Assembly: GCA_965262365.1 (NCBI GenBank) | Contig: OZ253541.1 | Location: 5,766,001 to 5,830,000 of the forward strand | Length of the DNA stretch: 64,000 nucleotides | From: UBA6522 sp965262365 | Lineage (GTDB): Bacteria > Pseudomonadota > Gammaproteobacteria > Steroidobacterales > Rariloculaceae | Reading direction: 5' to 3' | In this document: piece by piece, positions 1-7,897 of the stretch | Layout of the letters: each line of letters starts with the position of its first letter | Numbering within the stretch: position 1 is the stretch's first letter | The notes under the pieces: model-generated | Database searches by the model: none | Told to the model about the DNA's origin: nothing | Seen by the model: the letters and a program-made list of their open reading frames with translations, nothing else | Program-made: the position numbers and the translations under genes

Positions 1-354
1 TTCTGGATGGACTCGCTGGATCGCCTGGCCAAAACCGGAATCGACCGGGCCGCGGCTGACGATTCGGATGGATTTCTCGATACGATTCGGGACTATGCCG
101 GCGGGCTTCAGGCGCTGGGTGAGTGGATGGGTGCGGCGATCTTCACGCCCGAACACCTGCAAATTCTGAAGCTGGCGGAGCGATTCGATCTGGCTTACAA
201 GGTCAGTGGCGCGGGCGGCGGCGACCTGGGCCTGGCCTTCGGCACCGACCCCGAAGCGCTGGCTCGGTTCAGAAAAGCGGCCGATGAGCACTATGATACG
301 ATCGAACTGGCCGTTGACCCCCAAGGTCTGGACGTAGAGATAGTGGGCGAATGA
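1..354 (+). CDS. Phosphomevalonate kinase, C-terminal part (runs off window start)
   Basis: The frame is open from base 1 and the first in-frame ATG at 7 is internal, so the 5' part lies outside the window. The visible ~117 residues end in the GHMP-kinase C-terminal motif KVSGAGGGDLGLAFG, which in this family is typical of phosphomevalonate kinase rather than diphosphomevalonate decarboxylase. The enzyme converts mevalonate 5-phosphate to the diphosphate in the cytosol. Its stop overlaps the start of the HMG-CoA reductase/mevalonate kinase gene by 4 bp (ATGA), implying one operon. A diphosphomevalonate decarboxylase is expected upstream but cannot be seen. The GHMP family call is firm; the exact substrate is inferred from the motif and neighbours. 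Confidence 0.8.
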   Translation, partial: FWMDSLDRLAKTGIDRAAADDSDGFLDTIRDYAGGLQALGEWMGAAIFTPEHLQILKLAERFDLAYKVSGAGGGDLGLAFGTDPEALARFRKAADEHYDTIELAVDPQGLDVEIVGE

Positions 355-2627
355 CTGACGATCGACGCAGGATTCCCGAGTTCTACAAGCTGAGCGTCGC
401 CGAACGCGTGCGTGCAGTGCACGAGCGCGGGATCGTCACCGGGCGCGACTTCCGGGCGCTGGCAAGCGGCCGGCATACGCTGGATCTCGCCTCCGCCGAC
501 AAGATGGTGGAGAACGTGGTCGGTGTCATCGGCTTGCCGCTGGGCCTGGGGATGAACCTCAGGGTCAACGGCAAGGGGTATGTCGTGCCCATGGCGGTCG
601 AGGAGCCGTCCGTGATCGCTGCGCTGGGGTCCGCGTCAAAACTGATCGGTGAGCACGGCGGCTTCGTTGCCGAGGCGACCGATCCGATATTGATAGGGCA
701 GATCCAGATCGTCGATCTCGCCGACATCGAGGCGGCAAAATCCGCGCTGATGGAACGCAGGCAGGAGATCCTCAACCTGGCAAACAGCTTTCATCCGAAC
801 ATGGTTGCCCGCGGCGGCGGCGCCAGGGATATCGAACTGCACGCTCATTCGTTGCCTTCAAGCGGCAAGACCACGCTGGTTGTCCATTTGCTCGTGGATA
901 CCCGCGATGCCATGGGCGCCAATCTCACCAACGGAATGTGCGAAGGCGTCGCCCCGCTGATCGAGTCCATCACCGGCGGGCAGGTCTTCCTGCGGATTCT
1001 CTCCAACCTGACGGACCGCTCGCTCGCCCGGGCCCGGTGCACGATTCCACACTCGGCATTGGGTGGAAATGACTACACCGGAGAGCAGGTCCGCGACGGG
1101 ATCATCATAGCGACTGATTTTGCGGTGGTGGATCCGTACCGGGCGGCCACCCACAACAAGGGGATCATGAACGGCATCGATCCCGTCGTCATCGCCACCG
1201 GCAACGATTGGCGTGCCATCGAAGCCGGGGCCCACGCCTTTGCGGCCCGCGGAGGCCGCTACACTTCGCTCACACAGTGGTGGACCGACAAGGAGGGCAA
1301 CCTCTGCGGCAGCATCGAGGTGCCGATCAAGGTGGGCACCGTTGGCGCACCCCTGGAATCCAATCCAACCGCGGCGCTGAACATGCGCCTGCTGGGTGTG
1401 GAGTCCGCCACTCAACTGGCTCAGGTCATGGCGTCCGTCGGCCTTGCCCAGAACTTTGCAGCGCTTCGCGCCCTTGCCACCGAAGGCATTCAGAAAGGGC
1501 ATATGACGCTGCATGCCCGAAGTGTCGTCACCGCTGCCGGTGTACCGGAGGCGCTGTTCGACGATGTCCTGGACCGCCTCGTACTGAGCAACGAAATCAA
1601 GGTCTGGAAGGCCAGGGAAATCGCCGCCGAGCTGAAGCAGGATCCTGACCGTCAGCACCTGCATGTCGCGCGAAAGGGCGTTGAAGCGGATGCCATGGGA
1701 GTCGGCTATGGAAAGGTCGTGCTTCTGGGTGAGCATGCCGTCGTCTATGGCCGGCATGCCATCGGCGCGCCCGTACCCATGACCGTGACTGCGGTGATTG
1801 AGGACTGCGACGAGGGGATTCACCTGATCATTCCCCGCTGGGGAGTGGAGTACCAGTTGGCCCGGAATCCCAAGGATCGCCGTTCGTTCGAGCGGACCGC
1901 CGGCGTGATACTGGACGAACTCGGACTGAACGGCCGGGCGATGCGGATCGAGGTTTTTTCCGAGGTGCCCCGCAGCATGGGGCTGGGGGGCTCGGCGGCC
2001 ATGGCAGTGGCCATCGTGCGTGCGTTGGACAAGCACTTCCGTCTGGGCCTGTCTGACGAGGAAGTCAATCGGCTGGCCTTCGAATACGAAACCGTAGCCC
2101 ACGGTACGCCAAGCGGCCTGGACAACGCGCTTGCCTGCTACGGGCGGCCGTTGATATTCCGGCCGGGCAAGCCGCCACTGGTCGAGCCACTCGACATCAA
2201 GACACCGATTCCGGCGGTCATCGGCATGACGGGATACGAGGGACTGACGGCCAAGACGGTGGGCCGCGTGAGAGCGGGCTGGAAACAGGAACAAAAGCTC
2301 TACGAGCATATTTTCGATCAGATAGATGCCCTGGTGTTGCGGGGCGTGCAGGCTATCCGGGACGAAGACCTGGTGTCCCTGGGAAACCTGATGAATATCT
2401 GTCACGGGATGCTGAATGCTCTGCAGGTCTCTACGCCGGAGCTTGAGCAACTGGTGGATATTGCCCGCGAAAGCGGTGCGCTCGGAGCAAAATTGACGGG
2501 CGGCGGGGGCGGTGGATCGATTATCGCGATATGCGACGGGGACACTGAGCCGGTGGTTTCGGCGATCCGTTCCGCGGGTTGTCAGGCTGTTCCGGTCAAC
2601 CTGGGAGCACCCCTGAATGGCGCGTAG
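351..2627 (+). CDS. mvaA: Fused HMG-CoA reductase - mevalonate kinase
   Basis: One 758-residue protein carries two consecutive enzymes of the mevalonate pathway. Residues ~1-430 are a class II (bacterial type) HMG-CoA reductase: Glu84 in VEEPSVIAA, the nucleotide-binding DAMGANLTNG (187-196), Lys271 in HNKGIMNG, Asp287 in ATGNDWRA and His385 in KGHMTLHAR correspond to the known catalytic Glu, Lys, Asp and His of this family. After a ~20-residue linker, residues ~450-758 form a GHMP mevalonate kinase with an N-terminal GKVVLLGEHAVVYG, the ATP loop PRSMGLGGSAA (541-551), HGTPSGLDN (585-593, catalytic Asp) and a C-terminal KLTGGGGGGS. There is no stop or frameshift between the halves. The product would reduce HMG-CoA to mevalonate and phosphorylate it. 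The gene overlaps PMK by 4 bp and idi by 11 bp. The two-domain fusion is uncommon in my knowledge. Confidence 0.93.
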   Translation: MTDDRRRIPEFYKLSVAERVRAVHERGIVTGRDFRALASGRHTLDLASADKMVENVVGVIGLPLGLGMNLRVNGKGYVVPMAVEEPSVIAALGSASKLIGEHGGFVAEATDPILIGQIQIVDLADIEAAKSALMERRQEILNLANSFHPNMVARGGGARDIELHAHSLPSSGKTTLVVHLLVDTRDAMGANLTNGMCEGVAPLIESITGGQVFLRILSNLTDRSLARARCTIPHSALGGNDYTGEQVRDGIIIATDFAVVDPYRAATHNKGIMNGIDPVVIATGNDWRAIEAGAHAFAARGGRYTSLTQWWTDKEGNLCGSIEVPIKVGTVGAPLESNPTAALNMRLLGVESATQLAQVMASVGLAQNFAALRALATEGIQKGHMTLHARSVVTAAGVPEALFDDVLDRLVLSNEIKVWKAREIAAELKQDPDRQHLHVARKGVEADAMGVGYGKVVLLGEHAVVYGRHAIGAPVPMTVTAVIEDCDEGIHLIIPRWGVEYQLARNPKDRRSFERTAGVILDELGLNGRAMRIEVFSEVPRSMGLGGSAAMAVAIVRALDKHFRLGLSDEEVNRLAFEYETVAHGTPSGLDNALACYGRPLIFRPGKPPLVEPLDIKTPIPAVIGMTGYEGLTAKTVGRVRAGWKQEQKLYEHIFDQIDALVLRGVQAIRDEDLVSLGNLMNICHGMLNALQVSTPELEQLVDIARESGALGAKLTGGGGGGSIIAICDGDTEPVVSAIRSAGCQAVPVNLGAPLNGA

Positions 2628-3180
2628 GGAAGACGTCTCCAGCTCGAGCGAGGAACTCATCCTGGTAGATGAACTGGACCGGGAGATCGGGCGCCGCGCC
2701 AAGAGTGAGTGCCACCAGGGCAACGGCGTCCTGCATCGCGCGTTCTCCATTTTCATATTCAACGACAGCGATGAACTGTTGTTGCAGAAGCGCAGCGTCC
2801 AGAAACCGCTTTGGCCGGGGTATTGGTCCAATACCTGCTGCTCGCATCCCCGGGCCGGAGAATCCATGGAGGTCGCCGTTTCCAGGCGGCTGCGGCAGGA
2901 GTTGGGCTTCGAGTGTCCGCTGACGTTCCTGTACAAGTTCAAGTATCACGCCCAGTACGGTGCGGTCGGCGCGGAACACGAGTACTGCTGGGTCTATCAC
3001 GGCCGCTATTCGGGTGCGGTCAACGTGAATCTGAATGAAATCGAGGACTGGCGCTTCGTCGGCATCGACGCTCTGGAAGCCGAGCTTGAATCAATGCCCG
3101 AGCGTTTCACTCCCTGGTTCAAGATGGAATGGGCCGAGATCAGCCATAACCATTTCAAGAGCATTCTCTCGCTCGCCTGA
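2617..3180 (+). CDS. idi: Isopentenyl-diphosphate delta-isomerase, type I
   Basis: This 187-residue Nudix-fold enzyme interconverts IPP and DMAPP in the cytosol. The catalytic cysteine is in YWSNTCCSHPRAG (Cys75 by alignment with the E. coli type TNSVCGHP), the catalytic glutamate is in AEHEYCWVY (~120-122), and the Nudix-like helix is SRRLRQELGF. Length fits type I Idi. The start overlaps the preceding reductase/kinase gene by 11 bp, so translation is probably coupled. It completes the visible mevalonate branch to DMAPP. Confidence 0.93.
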   Translation: MARREDVSSSSEELILVDELDREIGRRAKSECHQGNGVLHRAFSIFIFNDSDELLLQKRSVQKPLWPGYWSNTCCSHPRAGESMEVAVSRRLRQELGFECPLTFLYKFKYHAQYGAVGAEHEYCWVYHGRYSGAVNVNLNEIEDWRFVGIDALEAELESMPERFTPWFKMEWAEISHNHFKSILSLA

Positions 3181-3211
3181 TCAGGCAGCGGGGATCATTG
3201 CAGTCACGGCC

Positions 3212-3997
3212 ATGGCGGATTCGGATCGAAACAGGACACGCAAGCGGGGCATCTATCTGCTGCCCAACCTGCTCACCACCGGAGCGCTGTTTGCGGGGTT
3301 TTATTCGATCATCGCGGCCATCGACCAGAATTTTCTCGGCGCGGTCTGGGCCATCTACATCGCCATGTTTCTTGACGGCCTCGACGGCCGCGTCGCCCGG
3401 ATGACCAGTACCGAGAGCGATTTCGGGAAGGAATACGACAGCCTGGCCGACATGGTGTCCTTTGGGCTGGCGCCGGCGATCGTCACCTACCAGTGGGGCG
3501 TTGTGCGGCTCTCGGAGTACGGGCCACTGTGGGGAAGGCTCGGCTGGTTGGCGGCGTTTCTTTACGCGGTGTCCGCAGCGCTCCGCCTGGCCCGCTTCAA
3601 CACCAGCGGTTCCAGCAACAAGCGGTTCTTCCGCGGCTTGCCCAGTCCGCCCGCCGCCGCGGGTATCGCGGCGATGGTCTGGGGCAGCATCGAGTACGAA
3701 ATCGGCGGGTTGACCGCGCTGGTGGCGGGCGTGGCAATCACCGCGCTCACGGGGATTGCCATGATGTCCAACTTTCGCTACCTGAGCTTCAAGGACTTCA
3801 ACCTGAGCAGCCGAGTCCCGTTCGGAAACCTGATTTTCGTGCTGGGGCTGCTGATCCTGGTGGCGCTGAATCCGCCGGTGGTCATATTCGGCATGTTTGC
3901 CGCTTACTCTTGCTCCGCTCCGACGGTCTGGGCCTGGCGGCGGTTTCGCCGCCGTCGGTCCCTGGCCCAGGCTTCAGGTCATTCCACGAAACGGTAG
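3212..3997 (+). CDS. pssA: CDP-diacylglycerol--serine O-phosphatidyltransferase (phosphatidylserine synthase)
   Basis: This 261-residue integral membrane protein begins MADSDRNRTRKRGIYLLPN; longer in-frame extensions start inside idi and have no supporting sequence. It carries the CDP-alcohol phosphotransferase signature DG-x2-AR-x8-G-x3-D-x3-D (DGLDGRVAR followed by DFGKEYDSLADMVSFG) and about six to seven hydrophobic segments. It makes phosphatidylserine from CDP-DAG and serine at the inner membrane, the step before phosphatidylethanolamine. Its last 19 bp overlap the 3' end of the convergent HMG-CoA synthase gene. It sits 31 bp after idi and may be co-transcribed with the mevalonate genes. 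Confidence 0.92.
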   Translation: MADSDRNRTRKRGIYLLPNLLTTGALFAGFYSIIAAIDQNFLGAVWAIYIAMFLDGLDGRVARMTSTESDFGKEYDSLADMVSFGLAPAIVTYQWGVVRLSEYGPLWGRLGWLAAFLYAVSAALRLARFNTSGSSNKRFFRGLPSPPAAAGIAAMVWGSIEYEIGGLTALVAGVAITALTGIAMMSNFRYLSFKDFNLSSRVPFGNLIFVLGLLILVALNPPVVIFGMFAAYSCSAPTVWAWRRFRRRRSLAQASGHSTKR

Positions 3998-5442
3998 TAC
4001 TCGATACCCTCGTCGCTGAAAGCGGGATTCGACGCATCCCCAACGGCGTCGATCACGAACCCGTTGTCCGGTTCTGCAAGCCCTTCGGCCACCCCGTCAT
4101 CGTGCAGGCTTTCGTACTGGGATCGCGTCAGCGGCTGCCAGTGCGCCAGCGCATCCATGAAACCGATGCGTGAGGCGGCGGCCTGCCAGTTGTCTGCGAG
4201 TGTCATGGGAATGGCCTCGGCGGCATCGCCGCTGCCATAGCCCACGGCCAGAATGTCCCGATAGGCCAGTTCGACTCCGTCCCGCGCCGCTTCCTCCAGA
4301 CCCGCCGCCATCCAGGCGGGGAGCGCGGCGCAGTAGACGTTGCCGATGTCCTTCATGGCTTCGGAACCCAGGGACATCTTTGAGGCCACGAGTTCGTTGA
4401 AAACGTGGCCCGCACGAAACTCCTTCAACAGCGCCATGCTCAGCGGATATACGTCCTCATTGATGTTGCCCTCGCGCACGAGCTGCAGCACGTCCGGGCT
4501 CGTTCTCATCTCTGCGATGACGGCTTCGGTATCGATGCCGGCGCTACGGCAGTAGGCGTTGAGCTCCTCGCGCCCGGTGTTGCTGTCGTGCGCCAGGCCG
4601 AACAGGTAACTCAGCGCGAAGGAGGTCAACGGCATGCGGTGGTACGGCCGGTGCATGAACGCCGCACCGAGTCCATGATAGTAGGTCGTGGGATTTGCGT
4701 TCAGCCTTCGCAGCATGTCGTTGAGCGCGTGCAGCGTCTCATCCAGATAGCAGGTGGTGGAATACTTGCCGTTGAACACCGGCAGGTCCTGAAAGTGGCG
4801 ATTGAGCTGGTTGCGGATGAGGTTGCGCAAGACGGGCTTGCGGAAATCCACGGCCCGGTATGACGAGGCGCTGCCGATGCAGCGCAGGTTGACCGACAGC
4901 AATTTCGGGTCCCGCTCAAGCAGCATGGCGACGGCGCCGGCGCCTTGCGTGGGCTCTCCGGAGCTGCCCCGGGCATATTCGGCAACGTCTGAACTGATGA
5001 CCACGGCGCAACGGTCATCGTCTTCCAGCGCCAGGTACCGCAGCGCATACTTCAGGGCGTAGACGGCCCCGAGGCAGGCGTGCTTGACCTCCGGTACTTC
5101 ACAGTAGCGGTTGACGGGGGGCAGGCTCCGGGCCTTGAGGCCGTCGTCCAGCATGCCCTTGACGATGACGGCGCCGGCGGAATTGTCGGTACTGGATTCC
5201 GTACCGAGGCCGAGAAACCCGATCCTTTGAGGATCGATTCCGTAGCGCTCGATCAGGCGCATGGCGGCCGTGCCGGCCATGGTATAGACGCTCTCCTGCG
5301 GACCACGCATCCGAAAGCTGTGGCCCACGACTGCGCGCGTCTTGTCCCAGGGCGCACCGGTCCACCGGCACCAGTCTTCCAGGCTGACTCGATACGGCGG
5401 CACATAGGCCGCAAATCCACTGATCCCGACGTCTCTTTTCAT
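3979..5442 (-). CDS. mvaS: Hydroxymethylglutaryl-CoA synthase
   Basis: This 487-residue thiolase-fold enzyme condenses acetyl-CoA and acetoacetyl-CoA to HMG-CoA, the entry to the mevalonate pathway. The nucleophilic cysteine is Cys123 in KHACLGAVYALKYA. The sequence also has the HMGS-type EYARGSSGEPTQGAGAVAML block (155-174) and the catalytic histidine in FMHRPYHRMP (~264-268). The protein is longer than the ~390 residues usual for Firmicutes MvaS. The start is supported by AAGGAG about 8 bases upstream. It is transcribed toward pssA and overlaps it tail to tail, so it is expressed separately from the other mevalonate genes. Confidence 0.93.
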   Translation of the reverse strand: MKRDVGISGFAAYVPPYRVSLEDWCRWTGAPWDKTRAVVGHSFRMRGPQESVYTMAGTAAMRLIERYGIDPQRIGFLGLGTESSTDNSAGAVIVKGMLDDGLKARSLPPVNRYCEVPEVKHACLGAVYALKYALRYLALEDDDRCAVVISSDVAEYARGSSGEPTQGAGAVAMLLERDPKLLSVNLRCIGSASSYRAVDFRKPVLRNLIRNQLNRHFQDLPVFNGKYSTTCYLDETLHALNDMLRRLNANPTTYYHGLGAAFMHRPYHRMPLTSFALSYLFGLAHDSNTGREELNAYCRSAGIDTEAVIAEMRTSPDVLQLVREGNINEDVYPLSMALLKEFRAGHVFNELVASKMSLGSEAMKDIGNVYCAALPAWMAAGLEEAARDGVELAYRDILAVGYGSGDAAEAIPMTLADNWQAAASRIGFMDALAHWQPLTRSQYESLHDDGVAEGLAEPDNGFVIDAVGDASNPAFSDEGIEYYRFVE

Positions 5443-5624
5443 TTTGAACTCCTTTGGTGCAGGCGCTCATGAATATCGCCCCGTTGTCGGCGCCCGTACC
5501 GTTGCCGGCCTGCCATTATATGCAATCGCTCGACGGTCGGCCTGCAAGCCCGGCCGTCCCGGTTTAAATGTTTCGAAACGTGCTGTAAATTCCAAGCGGC
5601 TCGTACATTGCGCATACTGCGAAC

Positions 5625-5999
5625 ATGAAATTGAGAATTCTTGGAAACTCGGTACGACTCCGCGTGTCCCAGGCGGAGATGTCACAGATCCGCAGCCAGG
5701 GGGTGGTACGGGAATACGTGGAGTTCGGACCGCAAAGGCGGCTGGTGTATGAACTGCAGACCGTCACCGGCGGCCGTGTGGGCGCGAGCTTCGACGATGC
5801 GTGTGTTCGGGTGATGATCCCGCGCGCAGTGGCGGAGCGTTGGCAGGAGCCTGACCAAGTGTCGATCAGTGGCGAACAGGAACTGCCGGGAGGCGAATAT
5901 CTGAAAATTCTGGTGGAGAAGGATTTCCAGTGCCTCGTGCCCAGGGACGCCGAGGATCAGTCCGGGTTGTTCCCGAATCCGCAAACGTCCGATTCATAA
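5625..5999 (+). CDS. Small conserved protein of unknown function (DUF7009-like)
   Basis: A 124-residue soluble protein starting MKLRILGNSVRLRVSQ and containing an EKDFQCLVPRDAEDQ block near the C-terminus. This start and ending resemble a small family I remember as DUF7009; the family name is recall, not a search result. There is no signal peptide, membrane segment or catalytic motif. It diverges from mvaS across a ~180 bp intergenic region and is followed by copC. Function unknown. Confidence 0.65.
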   Translation: MKLRILGNSVRLRVSQAEMSQIRSQGVVREYVEFGPQRRLVYELQTVTGGRVGASFDDACVRVMIPRAVAERWQEPDQVSISGEQELPGGEYLKILVEKDFQCLVPRDAEDQSGLFPNPQTSDS

Positions 6000-6040
6000 C
6001 GGTTGTTTCGCACGGGATGGCCCGCTATCGTTACTGGACT

Positions 6041-6415
6041 ATGGAAAACAAACACATGCATTTGCCGTCGATCCTGTTTGCGGCCGTCGCGCTGACTGCG
6101 TTCAATGTCCAGGCACACACCGCGTTGTCCGGCTCCGATCCGGCGGACAACGCCGTGGAAACGGCCGCTCCGGAGACCATCACGCTGTCGTTTTCGACGG
6201 AGGTGCGGCTCACCGGGCTGTCGATGGAGGACACCGCCGGTGCCGCGATCGATCTCGGCTCGATCCCGACCGTGACGCAGCAGGAATTCGTTATTCCGGC
6301 ACCTGAGCTCTTGCCGGGCACATATCGTGTAGCGTGGCGAGCTGTCGGCGCGGATTCCCACGTCGTCTTCGGCGAGTTTCGGTTCGAAGTGGCCGAGTTG
6401 CTGTCCAGCGAGTAG
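6041..6415 (+). CDS. copC: CopC-like periplasmic copper-binding protein
   Basis: This ~124-residue protein has a signal peptide (hydrophobic ILFAAVALTAFNVQA) whose cleavage would expose His at the mature N-terminus (AH|TALSGSDPADN), the copper ligand of the CopC/YobA family. The C-terminal GADSHVVFGEFRFEV carries a second family histidine. In-frame ATGs exist at 6017, 6041 and 6056; none has a clear Shine-Dalgarno, and 6041 gives the most ordinary signal peptide. It sits 3 bp before a CopD-like membrane protein, the classic pairing for copper handling between periplasm and inner membrane. Confidence 0.86.
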   Translation: MENKHMHLPSILFAAVALTAFNVQAHTALSGSDPADNAVETAAPETITLSFSTEVRLTGLSMEDTAGAAIDLGSIPTVTQQEFVIPAPELLPGTYRVAWRAVGADSHVVFGEFRFEVAELLSSE

Positions 6416-6418
6416 TCG

Positions 6419-7279
6419 TTGCCGCTGGATAGCGCTGTCGTTGTCTTGCGGGCAGCGGCCTTCGCCGCCCTTCTGCAGGCAGCCGGTGCAGCGCTGTTTT
6501 TGTTTCTCTTCAGAGATCGCCTGCCGGCGTCCGGCGATTCCGTCCGGCGCCTGGGCGCGGCTGCTGCCGCGGCGGGCGCCGCCCTGGTCATCGCCCGATA
6601 CCTGATCGAGCCGGCGCGCATGACGGGGGCTCTGTCGGGCGTGCTCGATGGTTCCTTGCACGGGTTCCTGCTGACCTCGAACCTGGGCCTCGCGCAACTC
6701 GTCCGCCTGGCCGGTGCCGGGATCGTCGGGTTGGCACTGCTTCGATCCACGCGCTCCCTTGAGCGTCTCGCCCTCGCCGGAGCGTTGCTCATCGCGGGGT
6801 CGTTCAGCTTCATGGGGCATACGGCGGCCAGTGACCAGCGCTGGCTTCTCGGCGGGCTGCTCGTGGTGCATGTTTTCGCCGCCGCGTTCTGGTTCGGTTC
6901 GCTGATGCCGCTGTACATCGCCTGTGGCCGGGAAAGCCTGAGCGATGCCGGGCCGCTGATTGATCGGTTTTCCTCGATCGCGGTTCGAAGCGTGCCGTCG
7001 ATCTTCCTGGCCGGACTGGGAATGGCGGTGCTGCTGCTGCCGAGCCTCGGCAGCCTGGGTACGCCGTACGGCTTGCTTCTGATCGCCAAGGTGCTCATCT
7101 TTGCCCTGCTGATGGGACTTGCTTGCCTGAACAAGTTCCGGCTCGGACCGGCCGTCGTGTCCGGCCACGCAGAGTCGCTTGTAGCCCTGCGGCGATGCGT
7201 TGCCATCGAAACATGGCTCATCGCGTTCATCCTGATTGTGACGGCCATCATGACCACGCTTTATTCACCGGAGCCCTGA
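6419..7279 (+). CDS. copD: CopD-family inner-membrane protein
   Basis: A 286-residue polytopic membrane protein with about eight hydrophobic helices, including HVFAAAFWFGSLMPLYIACG, a CopD-type histidine/tryptophan helix, and a C-terminal MTTLYSPEP. It starts at TTG 6419, immediately after the copC stop. CopD proteins are proposed to move copper from CopC across the inner membrane. Length matches the family. No CopA or CopB accompanies it here. Confidence 0.85.
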   Translation: MPLDSAVVVLRAAAFAALLQAAGAALFLFLFRDRLPASGDSVRRLGAAAAAAGAALVIARYLIEPARMTGALSGVLDGSLHGFLLTSNLGLAQLVRLAGAGIVGLALLRSTRSLERLALAGALLIAGSFSFMGHTAASDQRWLLGGLLVVHVFAAAFWFGSLMPLYIACGRESLSDAGPLIDRFSSIAVRSVPSIFLAGLGMAVLLLPSLGSLGTPYGLLLIAKVLIFALLMGLACLNKFRLGPAVVSGHAESLVALRRCVAIETWLIAFILIVTAIMTTLYSPEP

Positions 7280-7411
7280 GCCGCCTCGCCGGTACTGTCG
7301 CTGGTGCAAGAAGAAGTGTCGTAATCGTGTGAGTGTGCACGAGCCTGCGAAGTGCCCTGCGAATGCAGGCTCGGTTAGAATTACCGGTTCAACGTTACCT
7401 CGGAGAACCTG

Positions 7412-7894
7412 TTGAGCACGCAGAGTTCCGGCAACGGCACCGAAGTTCCCGACGCGCTGGTCCGCGAGATCGCCGCTTGTCACGTCGCCCGTCCCGGGGG
7501 GCTGTTGCCGGCGCTGCACGCCGTCCAGGACAAACTCGGCTATGTACCGCAGGAGTCGGTGCCCACCCTGGCCGAGGTGTTCAACATCTCCCGTGCCGAG
7601 GTGCACGGCGTCATCAGCTTCTACCACCTGTTCAGAACCTCTCCGCCGGGCCGCAGGACGCTGTACCTGTGCCGGGCCGAGGCTTGTCAGGCCATGGGAG
7701 CTCGTGGGCTTGAAGAGCACACCAAGCAGCGGCTGGGTATCGGTTTCCACGAGACCACCGCCGATCGGCGGATCAGCCTGGAACCGATCTACTGCCTCGG
7801 CAACTGCGCCTGTTCGCCGGCGGTCATGATCGATGACTTCGTGTACGGACGGGTGACTCCGGAACGTCTCGACGCGTTGCTGGAAGAGGGCTGA
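7412..7894 (+). CDS. fdsG: NAD-dependent formate dehydrogenase gamma subunit (NuoE-like)
   Basis: A 160-residue thioredoxin-fold [2Fe-2S] protein. It shows the NuoE/FdsG cysteine pattern in LYLCRAEACQAMG and the later YCLGNCACSPAVM, and the FNISRAEVHGVISFYHLF helix of the family. It starts at TTG 7412 with CGGAG about 8 bases before it. It passes electrons between the FMN subunit FdsB and the catalytic subunit. It is the first gene of the fds operon, with FdsB 3 bp downstream. FdsG rather than complex I NuoE is chosen because fdsD and fdhD follow. Confidence 0.9.
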   Translation: MSTQSSGNGTEVPDALVREIAACHVARPGGLLPALHAVQDKLGYVPQESVPTLAEVFNISRAEVHGVISFYHLFRTSPPGRRTLYLCRAEACQAMGARGLEEHTKQRLGIGFHETTADRRISLEPIYCLGNCACSPAVMIDDFVYGRVTPERLDALLEEG

Positions 7895-7897
7895 GGT

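Noticed and set aside
858..2942. 694-codon open frame on the minus strand opposite the HMG-CoA reductase/kinase and idi genes
   Set aside because: It is the antisense shadow of well-supported enzymes in GC-rich DNA; its translation has no domain, signal or family motif.
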